A stretch of DNA of 64,000 nt from JL08 sp039969355 (GCA_039969355.1 JBDVOA010000026.1:133534-197533), one strand, 5' to 3'; positions 1 through 9,009 are shown, counted from the first letter of the stretch. The notes: generated from the sequence alone by a model not told the origin. A program made the numbers and translations.

Positions 1-473
1 CCGAAACCGATCTGTTGCTGGCAAGTGACTACGCCGCACACGAGGCCGGTTTTGCCGCTGCTCAGGCTGTTACGGGTGGGCAAGCGGCGCTCTATCATTT
101 GGACAACACCGACCCCGACGCGCCAAAAACTCGCGCCTTGCCAGAAGAAATCGCCCGCGTCGTGCAGGCGCGCGCGACACATCCGGGCTGGCTTGCGGGC
201 ATGATGCGGCACGGATTTCGCGGAGCGGCGGAAATTGCAGCTACACTCGATCACATGGCGGCATTCGCCCATCTGGCGCGCGTCGTGCCACCACATTTGT
301 TTGACCTATACTACGAGGCGACACTGGGCGACCCTACCGTCGCCGCTTTTCTGGAAACCGAAAACAGCGGTGCATATGCCGCCATGCAGGATCGTTTCGC
401 CGCCCTAGACACCGCAGGGCTTTGGAAGAGCAAGAGAAATTCCATCCGCGCAACACTTCAGGTGGCGGAATGA
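1..473 (+). CDS. cobN: Cobaltochelatase subunit CobN, C-terminal end (5' partial)
   Basis: The reading frame is open from base 3, so this is the last 156 or so residues of a much longer protein that begins outside the window. The residues (a stretch on acidic and aromatic positions near DLYYEATLGDP, then a C-terminal helical tail) match the end of CobN, the large subunit of the aerobic ATP-dependent cobaltochelatase that inserts cobalt into hydrogenobyrinic acid a,c-diamide with CobS and CobT in the cytoplasm. The stop overlaps the start of cobG in an ATGA arrangement, which supports both the reading frame and membership in the cob operon. Family assignment is from the C-terminus and context only. 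Confidence 0.8.
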   Translation, partial: ETDLLLASDYAAHEAGFAAAQAVTGGQAALYHLDNTDPDAPKTRALPEEIARVVQARATHPGWLAGMMRHGFRGAAEIAATLDHMAAFAHLARVVPPHLFDLYYEATLGDPTVAAFLETENSGAYAAMQDRFAALDTAGLWKSKRNSIRATLQVAE

Positions 474-1588
474 CAACCAAGATCAAAGGCTGGTGCCCGG
501 GGGCCTATCGTCCGATGATGTCGGGAGATGGTTTGGTCGTGCGTATACGGCCGCGTTTAGGTCGGTTTGGCGCAAAAGAAATCGGTGCCATTTGTCATTT
601 GGCGAATGCTTACGGCAACGGACTGATTGAACTCACGAACCGGGCCAACTTACAACTGCGTGGCGTGCGCGAAGAGAGTCACGTCGCGCTGTTGGATGAC
701 CTTGCTGCGCTTGGCGTGCTGGACGATGACCCGACACTCGAGAGTCGCCGCAACATCCTGGTGACGCCGTTCTGGCAATCGGGTGATCTGACCTGTCGTC
801 TGACAAAGTCGCTTATCGATCGCCTTGCTGAGCTACCGTCGCTACCGGCCAAATTCGGATTTGCCATCGACACCGGGCCGGTGCCTGTGTTGGCGAAAGA
901 CTCGGCTGACATCCGTTTGGAACGCGGGGATGAGGGTGATCTTATGCTGCGTGCCGACGGGGCCAGTTTGGGGCAGGCAGTCACCGAAGCGGAAGCCATC
1001 GACGGGATAATCATGCTCGCCAACTGGTTTGCCAGAAAAGCTCCTGACGCCACAACGCGCATGAATCGACTGTTGCAAAACGAAAGTTTGCCGGAGGAGT
1101 GGACCGCAGCGGCGATTGCGCCAGAAATCGCCAGACCTGAACCGGGCCAGACGCAACTGGGTCAGCTGGTCGGCATACCATTTGGTCAAATTGAGGCGAG
1201 TGCTTTGGCAGAAGTGTTGTCTCCTGTCTCGGCCGTCCGCACCACCCCATGGCGACTGTTGCTTTTGGAGGGCGCTGCCGGCCTTTTTCACGACAGTCTG
1301 ATCAGCAAACCCGACGATCCACTATTAAATGTGGATGCCTGTCCCGGTGCGCCGCGATGCGGCAGTGCTGCAGTCGAAACAAGGGGCCTTGCGCGACAAC
1401 TCGCGCCGCGCGTCAAAGGCAGTCTGCATGTCTCTGGTTGCGCCAAAGGTTGCGCCCGATCCAATCCCGCCGATCTCACTTTAGTTGGCGGAAAAGGTGT
1501 GTTTGACATTATCCGCAATGGCAATGCACAAGCCTGCCCAGAGCGCGCCGGACTTACGCCTGCGGACATCCTGACCGAGATGACATAG
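470..1588 (+). CDS. cobG: Precorrin-3B synthase CobG
   Basis: A 372-residue sulfite/nitrite-reductase-like protein. CobG is the monooxygenase of the aerobic pathway that converts precorrin-3A to precorrin-3B using an Fe-S cluster. The cluster ligands are visible near the C-terminus as Cys291-x5-Cys297 (ACPGAPRC) and Cys324-x3-Cys328 (GCAKGC). The N-terminal ferredoxin-like half contains LTNRANLQLRGV, the usual siroheme/sulfite-reductase half-domain motif. I start at the ATG at 470, which overlaps the cobN stop; an upstream in-frame start at 422 would lie inside cobN and add 16 unrelated residues. The presence of cobG marks this as the oxygen-dependent B12 route. Only 2 bases separate it from cobH. 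Confidence 0.92.
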   Translation: MTTKIKGWCPGAYRPMMSGDGLVVRIRPRLGRFGAKEIGAICHLANAYGNGLIELTNRANLQLRGVREESHVALLDDLAALGVLDDDPTLESRRNILVTPFWQSGDLTCRLTKSLIDRLAELPSLPAKFGFAIDTGPVPVLAKDSADIRLERGDEGDLMLRADGASLGQAVTEAEAIDGIIMLANWFARKAPDATTRMNRLLQNESLPEEWTAAAIAPEIARPEPGQTQLGQLVGIPFGQIEASALAEVLSPVSAVRTTPWRLLLLEGAAGLFHDSLISKPDDPLLNVDACPGAPRCGSAAVETRGLARQLAPRVKGSLHVSGCAKGCARSNPADLTLVGGKGVFDIIRNGNAQACPERAGLTPADILTEMT

Positions 1589-1590
1589 CA

Positions 1591-2220
1591 ATGCCTTACA
1601 AATACGAAACCAATGGTGCAGCGATCTATCTGCAATCCTTCGCCACGATCCGCGCAGAGGCCAATCTGGAGCGTTTTGGCCCTGATGAAGAGCAAGTTGC
1701 GGTGCGCATGATCCATGCCGCCGGGATGGTCGGGCTTGAGGAGTATTTATGTTTTTCAGATGGGTTCGTAAGCGCGGCCCGCGCGGCGCTGGAAAACGGG
1801 GCGCCCATCCTATGTGATGCACGGATGGTGAGTGAAGGCATAACGCGTGCGCGCCTACCGGCCGGTAATGTGGTCATTTGCACGCTTCATGATGACGGGG
1901 TGCGCGAAATGGCGGCAGAAATGTCCAACACGCGCTCTGCAGCTGCGCTGGAACTTTGGCGACCCCATCTTGCGGGGGCGGTTGTTGCCATCGGCAATGC
2001 GCCCACAGCGCTTTTTCATCTGCTGAACATGCTGGAAGATCCTGATTGCCCGCGCCCTGCTGCAATTGTCGGATGCCCGGTTGGCTTTGTCGGGGCCGTG
2101 GAAAGCAAGGATGCGCTGTGGGCCGCACAGCCAACGCCGTGTTGTATCGTGCATGGGCGGCTGGGCGGCAGTGCTATCACCGTCGCCGCCGTCAATGCTA
2201 TCGCGAGCCGAGCGGAATGA
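1591..2220 (+). CDS. cobH: Precorrin-8X methylmutase CobH
   Basis: A 209-residue protein matching the CobH/CbiC family, which moves a methyl group from C-11 to C-12 of precorrin-8X to give hydrogenobyrinic acid. The catalytic histidine corresponds to His42 in VRMIHAAGMVG. Further family features are AILCDARMV and, toward the C-terminus, IVGCPVGFVGAVESKDAL. The length equals the usual size for the family. It starts 2 bases after cobG and its TGA overlaps the cobI ATG (ATGA), so it is translated as part of the operon. Confidence 0.95.
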   Translation: MPYKYETNGAAIYLQSFATIRAEANLERFGPDEEQVAVRMIHAAGMVGLEEYLCFSDGFVSAARAALENGAPILCDARMVSEGITRARLPAGNVVICTLHDDGVREMAAEMSNTRSAAALELWRPHLAGAVVAIGNAPTALFHLLNMLEDPDCPRPAAIVGCPVGFVGAVESKDALWAAQPTPCCIVHGRLGGSAITVAAVNAIASRAE

Positions 2221-2945
2221 GCAGCGGAACGATTTACGGTGTTGGTCTTGGTCCGGGCGATCCGGACCTGATGAGCGTGCGCTCTGATCGGTTGCTCCGA
2301 ACTGCCCGCCACGTCGCCTTTTTTCGCAAAGCCGGACGTGCAGGGCAGGCGCGCAGTATCGTGAATGGCATGTTATCCCCGGAAGTAATGGAAATTCCAA
2401 TGGAATACCCGGTCACAACCGAAATTCCGCTAGGCGATCCGGCATATAATGCCTGCCTCTCGACCTTTTATGCTGAGTGCACCACGACCCTGAAAAATCT
2501 GGCCGATTCCGGTGAAGACGTGGTTGTGTTGTGCGAAGGTGATCCGTTTTTCTACGGGTCTTTCATGCACCTCTATACCCGGCTGAAAGACAGTGTTCCG
2601 GTTCAGGTTGTTCCGGCCATTACCGGCATGTCCGGTGCCTGGACCGCAACAGGAATGCCAGTGACATGGGGCGATGATGTATTGTGCGTTCTGATGGGCA
2701 CATTGCCCGAACCGGACCTGACCAATCATATGAAAAGCGCGGATGCGCTGGTCATCATGAAAATTGGGCGTAACATTGACAAAATCCGAACTGCCCTTCG
2801 CGCCGCCGAGCGGTATGACTCTGCGTGGCTTGTTGAATATGCCACAATGCCTTCCCAGTCGGTGACCAGACTGTCCGAGGCGGAGGGAAAGGTGACGCCT
2901 TATTTTTCGATTATTGTGGTGCACGGTCAGGGACGTCGCCCATGA
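2217..2945 (+). CDS. cobI: Precorrin-2 C20-methyltransferase CobI
   Basis: A 242-residue tetrapyrrole methylase (class III SAM methyltransferase). The N-terminal glycine-rich motif VGLGPGDPDL, the CEGDPFFYGS motif in the middle and the VPAITGMSG segment are standard for the family. The order and the sequence place it as CobI, which makes precorrin-3A from precorrin-2. The start at 2217 overlaps the cobH stop; a longer frame reaching 2046 would translate cobH in another frame and is rejected. The stop overlaps the cobJ start by 4 bases. Confidence 0.93.
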   Translation: MSSGTIYGVGLGPGDPDLMSVRSDRLLRTARHVAFFRKAGRAGQARSIVNGMLSPEVMEIPMEYPVTTEIPLGDPAYNACLSTFYAECTTTLKNLADSGEDVVVLCEGDPFFYGSFMHLYTRLKDSVPVQVVPAITGMSGAWTATGMPVTWGDDVLCVLMGTLPEPDLTNHMKSADALVIMKIGRNIDKIRTALRAAERYDSAWLVEYATMPSQSVTRLSEAEGKVTPYFSIIVVHGQGRRP

Positions 2946-3694
2946 CGGGCCGGATCGCCATTGTTGGGCTGGGGCCGGGGGCGGACGATCTTGTGACGCC
3001 TGAAGTCACACAAGCCCTGGACGAGGCGACGGATATCGTCGGTTACATCCCATATGTCGCGCGTGTCCCGCCGCGCGACGGGTTGGCGCTTCATGCCAGC
3101 GACAATCGTGTCGAAATTGACCGTTCGCGCCATGCGCTGGAACTGGCATGCAGCGGCGCACGGGTTGTTGTTGTCTCTTCCGGTGATCCCGGTGTTTTTG
3201 CCATGGCAGCCGCGGTCTTGGAGGCCATCGAGGCCGGGCCCGCCGAATGGCGCGATCTCGACATTCGTGTTCTGCCCGGCATCACCGCCATGCTGGCGAC
3301 CGCAGCCCGGGTCGGTGCGCCTTTGGGCCATGATTTCTGTGCCATCAATCTGTCGGATAATCTCAAACCCTGGTCTTTGATAGAGAAACGCCTGCGTTTA
3401 GCGGCAGAGGCGGATTTTGCCATGGCGTTCTATAACCCGCGATCAAAGTCCCGACCCGAAGGTTTCGAAAAGGCGCTGCGCATCTTGCAGGATATCTGCG
3501 GTGATGCTCGTCCGGTAGTTTTCGGTCGGGCGATCTCGACACCTGACGAATGCATCTCGATTGTTTCGCTACCGGAGGCGCGTCCTGAAATGGCGGATAT
3601 GCGCACCATGGTCATTGTCGGATCATCGCAGACCAGACTCATCGCGCGTGATGGCACGCCGTTGGTTTACACGCCACGGTCGATTGCGCCATGA
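2942..3694 (+). CDS. cobJ: Precorrin-3B C17-methyltransferase CobJ
   Basis: A 250-residue tetrapyrrole methylase that carries out ring contraction, converting precorrin-3B to precorrin-4. Supporting motifs are VGLGPGADDLVTPE near the N-terminus, SSGDPGVFAMA near residue 80 and the CobJ-typical AFYNPRSKSRP near residue 162. Its last 28 bases overlap the 3' end of cobK, which lies on the opposite strand, so the two genes are convergent. Confidence 0.94.
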   Translation: MTGRIAIVGLGPGADDLVTPEVTQALDEATDIVGYIPYVARVPPRDGLALHASDNRVEIDRSRHALELACSGARVVVVSSGDPGVFAMAAAVLEAIEAGPAEWRDLDIRVLPGITAMLATAARVGAPLGHDFCAINLSDNLKPWSLIEKRLRLAAEADFAMAFYNPRSKSRPEGFEKALRILQDICGDARPVVFGRAISTPDECISIVSLPEARPEMADMRTMVIVGSSQTRLIARDGTPLVYTPRSIAP

Positions 3695-4419
3695 ATCCAG
3701 TCCAACACCTCTTGAACCCCAAAGAGCTCTGTACGATTGGGCAGGGATGGCCGGTCGATCATCAAGACGGGCAAGGCAAGCGCGCGCGCGGCGGCGATTT
3801 TGGCGAAGGCGCCGGTGCCGCCCGAATTCTTGGATACCACCAGTTCGATGGCGAATTCCTGCATGAGGGCTTGATCATTTTCTACCGAGAACGGGCCGCG
3901 CGACAGCAGCACATGATGGTTCGGAAAAGCGGGCGGTGTTTCGGGTTCATCAACCAGCCGCAGCAGGTAGAAATGCTGCGGGTTTCGGGCAAATGCGTCG
4001 AGATGCATGCGCCCCACGGCGAGCATGACACGCCGTGGGGGACAGGCCAGAGAAGTGGCCGCAGCGTTGATGTTAACCACGCGTTGCCAGTGATCGCCCG
4101 CTGCTTCGGTCCAGCCCGGACGAGTAAACGCCACCAACGGGATGCTCGTTTGCGCACAAGCGGCAATCGCATTGCGGCTCATCCGGGCCGCAAAAGGGTG
4201 TGTGGCGTCAATCACGTGGGTGATCCGGTGCACGCGCAAGTACTCTGCCAAACCGGTTATACCGCCAAATCCGCCAATGCGTCGCGGTACCGGTTGGGAT
4301 GCAGGTCGCTCGACCCGACCGGCGAGGGACACCGTTGCCTTCAATCCGGCAGCAGCGACCGCGCGACTAATCGCTGTGGCCTCGGTCGTACCGCCAAGGA
4401 TCAAAAGGTTCGGCTGCAT
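3667..4419 (-). CDS. cobK: Precorrin-6A reductase CobK
   Basis: A 250-residue NADPH-dependent reductase that converts precorrin-6A to precorrin-6B. The N-terminal ILGGTTEA dinucleotide-binding turn and the DATHPFAARMSRNA motif are characteristic of the CobK/CbiJ family. It sits on the opposite strand inside an otherwise + strand operon. Its ATG (4419-4417) shares two bases with the ATG of cobL (4418-4420), so there is no intergenic space for a promoter and its control elements must lie within cobL. An upstream ATG at 4446 would extend it by 9 residues into cobL; I prefer 4419 because MQPNLLILGG begins directly at the Rossmann strand. Confidence 0.93.
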   Translation of the reverse strand: MQPNLLILGGTTEATAISRAVAAAGLKATVSLAGRVERPASQPVPRRIGGFGGITGLAEYLRVHRITHVIDATHPFAARMSRNAIAACAQTSIPLVAFTRPGWTEAAGDHWQRVVNINAAATSLACPPRRVMLAVGRMHLDAFARNPQHFYLLRLVDEPETPPAFPNHHVLLSRGPFSVENDQALMQEFAIELVVSKNSGGTGAFAKIAAARALALPVLMIDRPSLPNRTELFGVQEVLDWIHGAIDRGV

Positions 4420-5614
4420 GTCTGACGCTCCTTGGCTGACCATCATCGGATTGGGTGAAGATGGACCTGACGGTCTGGCGCCTGCAAGTCAAGCTGCCCT
4501 TGCGCAAGCCGATGTTGTCATGGGCCCGCCGCGCCATCTTGACCTTCTGCCCGATGTCAAAGCGCGCCGTGTTGAATGGCCTGTTCCTTTCACCGATGGC
4601 ATCCCGCTGTTGATGGGCCACCGGCATAGAAACGTTGTGGTCTTGGCCTCGGGCGATCCGTTCTGGTTTGGCGCCGGAAGCGTCATTGCCCGCGTTCTTG
4701 AACCGGGGGAATGGCGGGCCTTTCCGGGATTTTCCACGTTTTCTCTAGCTGCGGCGCGTCTGGGATGGCCGCTGGAGAACACAATCTGCGTTGCATTACA
4801 TGCCGCCCCTCTGACCCGCGTGCGCCCGCATCTCGTACCCGGCCAACAAATTGTCGTGCTTTTACGGGACGGGGACGCAGTTGGTGAGTTTGGCAGCTAT
4901 CTGACAAATTTGGGGTTTGGCGATAGTTCCCTGATGGTTCTTGAAGCATTGGGCGGGCCGCGAGAGACCTGCACAGAAACAACGGCCGCAAGCCTTCCAG
5001 ACCGCAAGTATGTGCACCCGGTGTGTGTTGCGGTGTCGGTTGACGGATCGGGAGAGTCCCTGCCTCGTGCCGCTGGCCTGCCAGATCATGTGTTTGACAC
5101 CGACGGGCAGATGACCAAACGCCCGGTGCGCGCCCTTACTTTGTCTGCGCTTGCGCCCCGAGCTTTTGAAACTCTGTGGGACATCGGCGGGGGATCCGGC
5201 TCTGTCGCAATTGAATGGCTGTTAGCGCATCCAACAACGCAGGCCATCAGTATTGAGCAGGACGAAATGCGCGCCAAACGCATCGCCGAAAACGCGGCCC
5301 GCCTTGGCGTGGATCGCCTGCAAGTCAGAACTGGAGTTGCGCCGGATGCTTTGAATGGGTTAGCGGCACCCGATGCCATCTTTGTCGGTGGCGGTTTGTC
5401 GGAGGCGCTGCTTTCACGGTTGCAAGGTGATTTCCCGGGCACGCGTCTTGTTGCAAATGGTGTAACGCTGGAAGCCGAAGCGCTTCTGGCGGCATGGCAG
5501 ATCAAAATCGGCGGTGAATTACTGCGCATCGATGTTGCGCAGGCACAGCCTTTAGGAACAAAACGCGGCTGGCGCGCCAGTTTTCCGATTGTCCAGTGGA
5601 GCGTGACGTTATGA
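4418..5614 (+). CDS. cobL: Precorrin-6Y C5,15-methyltransferase (decarboxylating) CobL
   Basis: A 398-residue bifunctional enzyme that makes precorrin-8X from precorrin-6B. The N-terminal half is a CbiE-type tetrapyrrole methylase (IIGLGEDGPDGL at the start, ASGDPFWFGAGS near residue 79). The C-terminal half is a CbiT-type Rossmann methyltransferase with the SAM motif LWDIGGGSGSVAIEW near residue 252. The ATG at 4418 gives the usual length; the frame is open further upstream, but only as antisense of cobK. The TGA overlaps the cobE start. Confidence 0.94.
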   Translation: MSDAPWLTIIGLGEDGPDGLAPASQAALAQADVVMGPPRHLDLLPDVKARRVEWPVPFTDGIPLLMGHRHRNVVVLASGDPFWFGAGSVIARVLEPGEWRAFPGFSTFSLAAARLGWPLENTICVALHAAPLTRVRPHLVPGQQIVVLLRDGDAVGEFGSYLTNLGFGDSSLMVLEALGGPRETCTETTAASLPDRKYVHPVCVAVSVDGSGESLPRAAGLPDHVFDTDGQMTKRPVRALTLSALAPRAFETLWDIGGGSGSVAIEWLLAHPTTQAISIEQDEMRAKRIAENAARLGVDRLQVRTGVAPDALNGLAAPDAIFVGGGLSEALLSRLQGDFPGTRLVANGVTLEAEALLAAWQIKIGGELLRIDVAQAQPLGTKRGWRASFPIVQWSVTL

Positions 5615-5973
5615 TTGTTGCCGGGTTTGGTTTCCGCGCAGGCGCGTCGGAACAAAGCTTGCTGGATGCTTTCGTGCGCGCCAGCACCGACCATCTTCCG
5701 CAAGCTCTTGCCACGGCGGATGACAAGGCCGACGGGCTAAACGCACTTTCATTGAGGCTGGATTTGCCGGTCATACCGGTTGGTGAAATTGACCTTATAG
5801 AGCAGACAACGTTCACTCAGTCCAAGGCTGCGACTGCGGCCCGTAACACCGGCAGCGTTGCTGAGGCGTCTGCGCTTGCCGCTGCTGGTGCGCGCGCGCG
5901 GCTTGTGGCACCAAGACATATCTCGCAGGATCGCATGGCGACCTGTGCCATCGCGATCGGAGATCAAAAATGA
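5611..5973 (+). CDS. cobE: CobE / CbiG C-terminal-domain protein
   Basis: A 120-residue protein with the CbiG_C/CobE fold: an N-terminal GFGFRAGAS strand-turn and a C-terminal AALAAAG...LVAPRHISQDRMATCAIA segment. CobE occurs in aerobic cobalamin operons; its role is less well defined than the methylases, with evidence in the family for binding late intermediates. The ATG at 5611 overlaps the cobL stop (ATGA). A GTG at 5596 in the same frame would add five residues and is less likely. The stop overlaps the cobM start. Confidence 0.85.
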   Translation: MIVAGFGFRAGASEQSLLDAFVRASTDHLPQALATADDKADGLNALSLRLDLPVIPVGEIDLIEQTTFTQSKAATAARNTGSVAEASALAAAGARARLVAPRHISQDRMATCAIAIGDQK

Positions 5974-6764
5974 CGGTCCATTTCATCGGCGCAGGGCCCG
6001 GCGCGCCCGACCTTTTGACGCTGCGCGGGCGCGACCTGATCGCAGCATCGCCGGTGTGTCTTTACGCCGGATCCTTGGTGCCAGAGGCGATCCTTGCCCA
6101 TTGCCCGGAGGGCGCGCGGATTATCAATTCGGCGGCCATGGACCTTGACGCCATAATTGCGGAAATTAGGAAGGCAAACACAGAAGGTCATGACGTTGCG
6201 CGTTTGCATTCTGGCGACCTGTCAGTCTGGTCGGCCATGGGGGAACAACTGCGCCGCCTAAAAGCAGAGGACATTCCCTTTACTGTCACACCCGGCGTGC
6301 CGTCATTTGCTGCGGCGGCGGCATCTCTTGGCGCAGAGCTTACCTTGCCAGGTGTTGCGCAGTCGGTCGTTCTGACCCGTACACCGGGGCGCGCCTCTTC
6401 GATGCCAAAGGGTGAATGCCTTGCCAATTTCGCGGCGACCGGTGCGACGCTTGCGATCCATCTTTCGATTGGCAATGTCGCACAGGTGGTCAATGATCTG
6501 GCGCCCGCCTACGGGGCAGATTGCCCGGTTGCGGTGGTCTATCGGGCAAGCTGGCCTGACGAGCGTATTCTGCACGCAACCCTTACTACGTTGGAAGCTA
6601 CGCTGGATCCTGACATCAGCCGTACGGCGCTGATTCTTGTTGGTCCGGTTCTTGCATCGGAGGGATTCACAGAATCCTGTCTTTACGCCTCCGATTATGA
6701 CCGCCGATACCGGCCACAAACGGCGGACAGCGCATGGGCGAATTGGAGCCACGGCGATGATTAA
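5970..6764 (+). CDS. cobM: Precorrin-4 C11-methyltransferase CobM
   Basis: A 264-residue tetrapyrrole methylase making precorrin-5 from precorrin-4. Family motifs are FIGAGPGAPDLLTLRG at the N-terminus, CLYAGSLVP near residue 30, RLHSGDLSVW near residue 77 and TPGVPSFAAAAA. The CLYAGSL motif separates CobM/CbiF from the other methylases. Start and stop overlap cobE and cobB respectively (4 and 8 bases). Confidence 0.94.
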   Translation: MTVHFIGAGPGAPDLLTLRGRDLIAASPVCLYAGSLVPEAILAHCPEGARIINSAAMDLDAIIAEIRKANTEGHDVARLHSGDLSVWSAMGEQLRRLKAEDIPFTVTPGVPSFAAAAASLGAELTLPGVAQSVVLTRTPGRASSMPKGECLANFAATGATLAIHLSIGNVAQVVNDLAPAYGADCPVAVVYRASWPDERILHATLTTLEATLDPDISRTALILVGPVLASEGFTESCLYASDYDRRYRPQTADSAWANWSHGDD

Positions 6765-8070
6765 TCCACCGGGCTTGATGATTTCTGCTCCGGCGTCGGG
6801 CACCGGTAAGACAACCGTGATGTTGGGGTTGTTGCGGGCTTTTCGCGATCAGGGGCTTGCGGTTCAACCCTTCAAGAGCGGGCCTGATTACATTGACCCG
6901 GCCTTTCATCTCGCGGCAGCGGGACGGGCGTCTTTCAACTTTGATACATGGGCTATGGATGAGCCGTTGTTAGGGGCTATCGCTGCGCAAGCCCATAGTG
7001 CAGACATCACTGTCGCCGAAGGATCAATGGGTCTGTTTGACGGGGTTGCAACGCGGGGCCAGTCCGGTTTCGGGTCAAGTGCGGAAACCGCGCAGCGTAT
7101 GGGATGGCCGGTCGTTCTGGTTATTGACGTCAGCGGGCAAGCTCAATCTGCTGCGGCGACAGCATTGGGATTTGCGCAATACTTGCCGGATCTCCCCTTT
7201 GCGGGCGTCATCCTGAACCGTGTTGCCAGTCCGCGCCACGAGCGGCTTACGCGCCTTGGGATGGAACGCGCAGGTCTTACTGTTCTGGGATCATTGCCAC
7301 GTCGCGGCGACCTTAAACTGCCAGAGCGTCATCTGGGGCTTATTCAGGCTGTCGAACATCCTGATCTTGAGGCGGCGATCGCTGGCTACGCGACTTTTCT
7401 GACTGAAAACGTGGATATTGGCACGCTCAGATCAGCTGCAGGCGCAGTCATGCCTCCATCTCCGGGGCAATTGCCACCACCGCCTGCGCAGCGCATCGCG
7501 ATTGCACGGGATGCTGCATTTTCATTTACCTACCCGCATTTGCTGTCTGGCTGGCGCGCAGCGGGAGCCGAGATATTGCCGTTTTCTCCGCTTGCCGACG
7601 AATCCCCTGATGCTGATGCGGATATTGTCTGGTTGCCGGGCGGCTACCCAGAGTTGCATGCCGGAACCATTGCCGCTGCAGACACATTCTTGAAGGGTCT
7701 GCGCAAGCATGCCGAGACCAAACCGGTGCATGGTGAATGCGGTGGATACATGGCGCTGGGCGCGGCGTTGATCGACAAGGATGGCGCCCGACATCAGATG
7801 ACGGGGCTTCTGGGGCTTGTGACTAGTTACGAAAAACGCAAGTTCCATCTTGGATACCGGCGCGCGGTTTTGGACAGCCCAATGCCGGGTTCTGAGCCCG
7901 GTGTCGCGCTACGGGGGCATGAGTTTCACTATTCTACCATCCTTGAACAGCCCGACGCGCCGCTGGCACAGGTCTTTGATGCGGACGGAAATCCGGTGAT
8001 TGAAACCGGATCGCATCGGGGAAATGTCTCGGGGACGTTCTTTCATCTGATCACACGGGACGCGGCATGA
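6757..8070 (+). CDS. cobB: Hydrogenobyrinic/cobyrinic acid a,c-diamide synthase CobB
   Basis: A 437-residue glutamine-dependent amidotransferase that amidates carboxylates a and c of hydrogenobyrinic acid using ATP. The N-terminal dethiobiotin-synthetase-like domain has the P-loop SAPASGTGKTT (about residues 10-20). The C-terminal glutaminase-like domain has the nucleophile in HGECGGYMALG (Cys328) and a late catalytic-histidine segment LRGHEFHYS. I start at the ATG at 6757, 8 bases inside cobM, because it directly precedes the P-loop strand. An upstream start would translate the cobM 3' end in another frame. Confidence 0.94.
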   Translation: MINPPGLMISAPASGTGKTTVMLGLLRAFRDQGLAVQPFKSGPDYIDPAFHLAAAGRASFNFDTWAMDEPLLGAIAAQAHSADITVAEGSMGLFDGVATRGQSGFGSSAETAQRMGWPVVLVIDVSGQAQSAAATALGFAQYLPDLPFAGVILNRVASPRHERLTRLGMERAGLTVLGSLPRRGDLKLPERHLGLIQAVEHPDLEAAIAGYATFLTENVDIGTLRSAAGAVMPPSPGQLPPPPAQRIAIARDAAFSFTYPHLLSGWRAAGAEILPFSPLADESPDADADIVWLPGGYPELHAGTIAAADTFLKGLRKHAETKPVHGECGGYMALGAALIDKDGARHQMTGLLGLVTSYEKRKFHLGYRRAVLDSPMPGSEPGVALRGHEFHYSTILEQPDAPLAQVFDADGNPVIETGSHRGNVSGTFFHLITRDAA

Positions 8071-8786
8071 CAGGTTTTGTCAGCTTTGTCGGATCGGGTC
8101 CGGGGGATCCTGAATTGCTGACCCTCAAGGCAGTAGACCGATTGAAACATGCCGATGTCGTGCTTTTTGATGACCTGTCATCCGGTCCTATCCTGTCACA
8201 TGTGCGCGCCGGCGCTGACCTTGTTGGCGTAGGAAAGCGGGCAGGGCGGGCCTCGCCCAAGCAGCATCACGTCAGTCGGTTGCTGGTGGATCATGCACAG
8301 ACAAACCAACGTGTCGTGCGGTTGAAGTCTGGCGATGGCGGCACCTTTGGCCGTCTTGAGGAAGAACTGACAGCGCTTCGTGGGGCGCAAATCCCCTATG
8401 AGGTCATCCCTGGAATTCCAACGGCCTGTGCTGCTGCAGCAGCCGCAGGTATTCCATTGACACGACGGCTCACGGCGCGCCGGGTGCAGTTTGTGACCGG
8501 TCATGATGTTAGCGGCAGTTTGCCTTCCGACCTTAACCTTGCGGCGCTTGCTGATCCGATGGCAACCACGGTTGTATTCATGGGTAAACGCACGTTTCCG
8601 CTATTGGTCGAGGCGTTGATTAAGTACGGATTGCCCGGGGATACGCCTGCACTTTTGGCCGAAAGCGTCAGCACACCCGAGCAACACCTGCATCGCAGCA
8701 CGGTTGCTGATTTGGCTGCGCAACTTGCGCTGGAAATCGGCAATGCCCCGGCGCTGATCCTTTATGGACCGCTTGCGGACGAATAG
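8067..8786 (+). CDS. cobA: Uroporphyrinogen-III C-methyltransferase CobA
   Basis: A 239-residue SUMT that methylates uroporphyrinogen III at C-2 and C-7 to give precorrin-2, the entry step into corrinoid synthesis. The motifs GSGPGDPELLTLKA, RLKSGDGGTFGR and EVIPGIPTACAAAA are diagnostic. There is no CysG-type dehydrogenase/ferrochelatase domain, so this is the B12-dedicated stand-alone form. It overlaps cobB by 4 bases and is the last gene of the dense cob run before the riboswitch leader. Confidence 0.95.
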   Translation: MTGFVSFVGSGPGDPELLTLKAVDRLKHADVVLFDDLSSGPILSHVRAGADLVGVGKRAGRASPKQHHVSRLLVDHAQTNQRVVRLKSGDGGTFGRLEEELTALRGAQIPYEVIPGIPTACAAAAAAGIPLTRRLTARRVQFVTGHDVSGSLPSDLNLAALADPMATTVVFMGKRTFPLLVEALIKYGLPGDTPALLAESVSTPEQHLHRSTVADLAAQLALEIGNAPALILYGPLADE

Positions 8787-8801
8787 ATGTCGCGAACGTA
8801 C

Positions 8802-8829
8802 TTGTCGCAGGGTAAAATTGCTGTAATGC
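8802..8829 (+). promoter_or_regulatory. Candidate sigma-70-type promoter for the B12 riboswitch transcript
   Basis: TTGTCG at 8802-8807 and TAATGC at 8824-8829 are separated by 16 bases. Transcription starting about 7 bases downstream would begin at about 8836, right at the first base of the riboswitch P1 stem, which is the reason for the call. The -10 hexamer is imperfect. Confidence 0.4.
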
Positions 8830-8836
8830 TCAACTT

Positions 8837-8998
8837 GATGGTGGCTGGCGTAATCCAGCCTGAAAAGGGAACCGGGTGTGAAGCCCTGACTGCCCCCGCA
8901 ACTGTGAACGGCACGCGGCCCGACATGATGCCACTGGTTCTTTAAGGACTGGGAAGGCTCGGGTTCGCAATAATCCGTAAGTCAGGAGACCTGCCATC
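8837..8998 (+). promoter_or_regulatory. Cobalamin (AdoCbl) riboswitch
   Basis: The conserved B12-element core is readable in order: AAAAGGGAACCGGGTG (8863-8878), CTGCCCCCGCAACTGT (8890-8905), GCCACTG near 8930, GGGAAGG near 8951 and the closing GTCAGGAGACCTGCC (8981-8995). The terminal P1 stem GATGG (8837-8841) pairs with CCATC (8994-8998). It lies 64 bases upstream of a CbiM-like permease gene and thus should shut off permease (and probably cobF) expression when adenosylcobalamin is abundant. Confidence 0.95.
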
Positions 8999-9009
8999 AC
9001 TAGGAAACC

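Noticed and set aside
842..1291. Minus-strand open frame opposite cobG
   Set aside because: Antisense of cobG with composition typical of a shadow frame.
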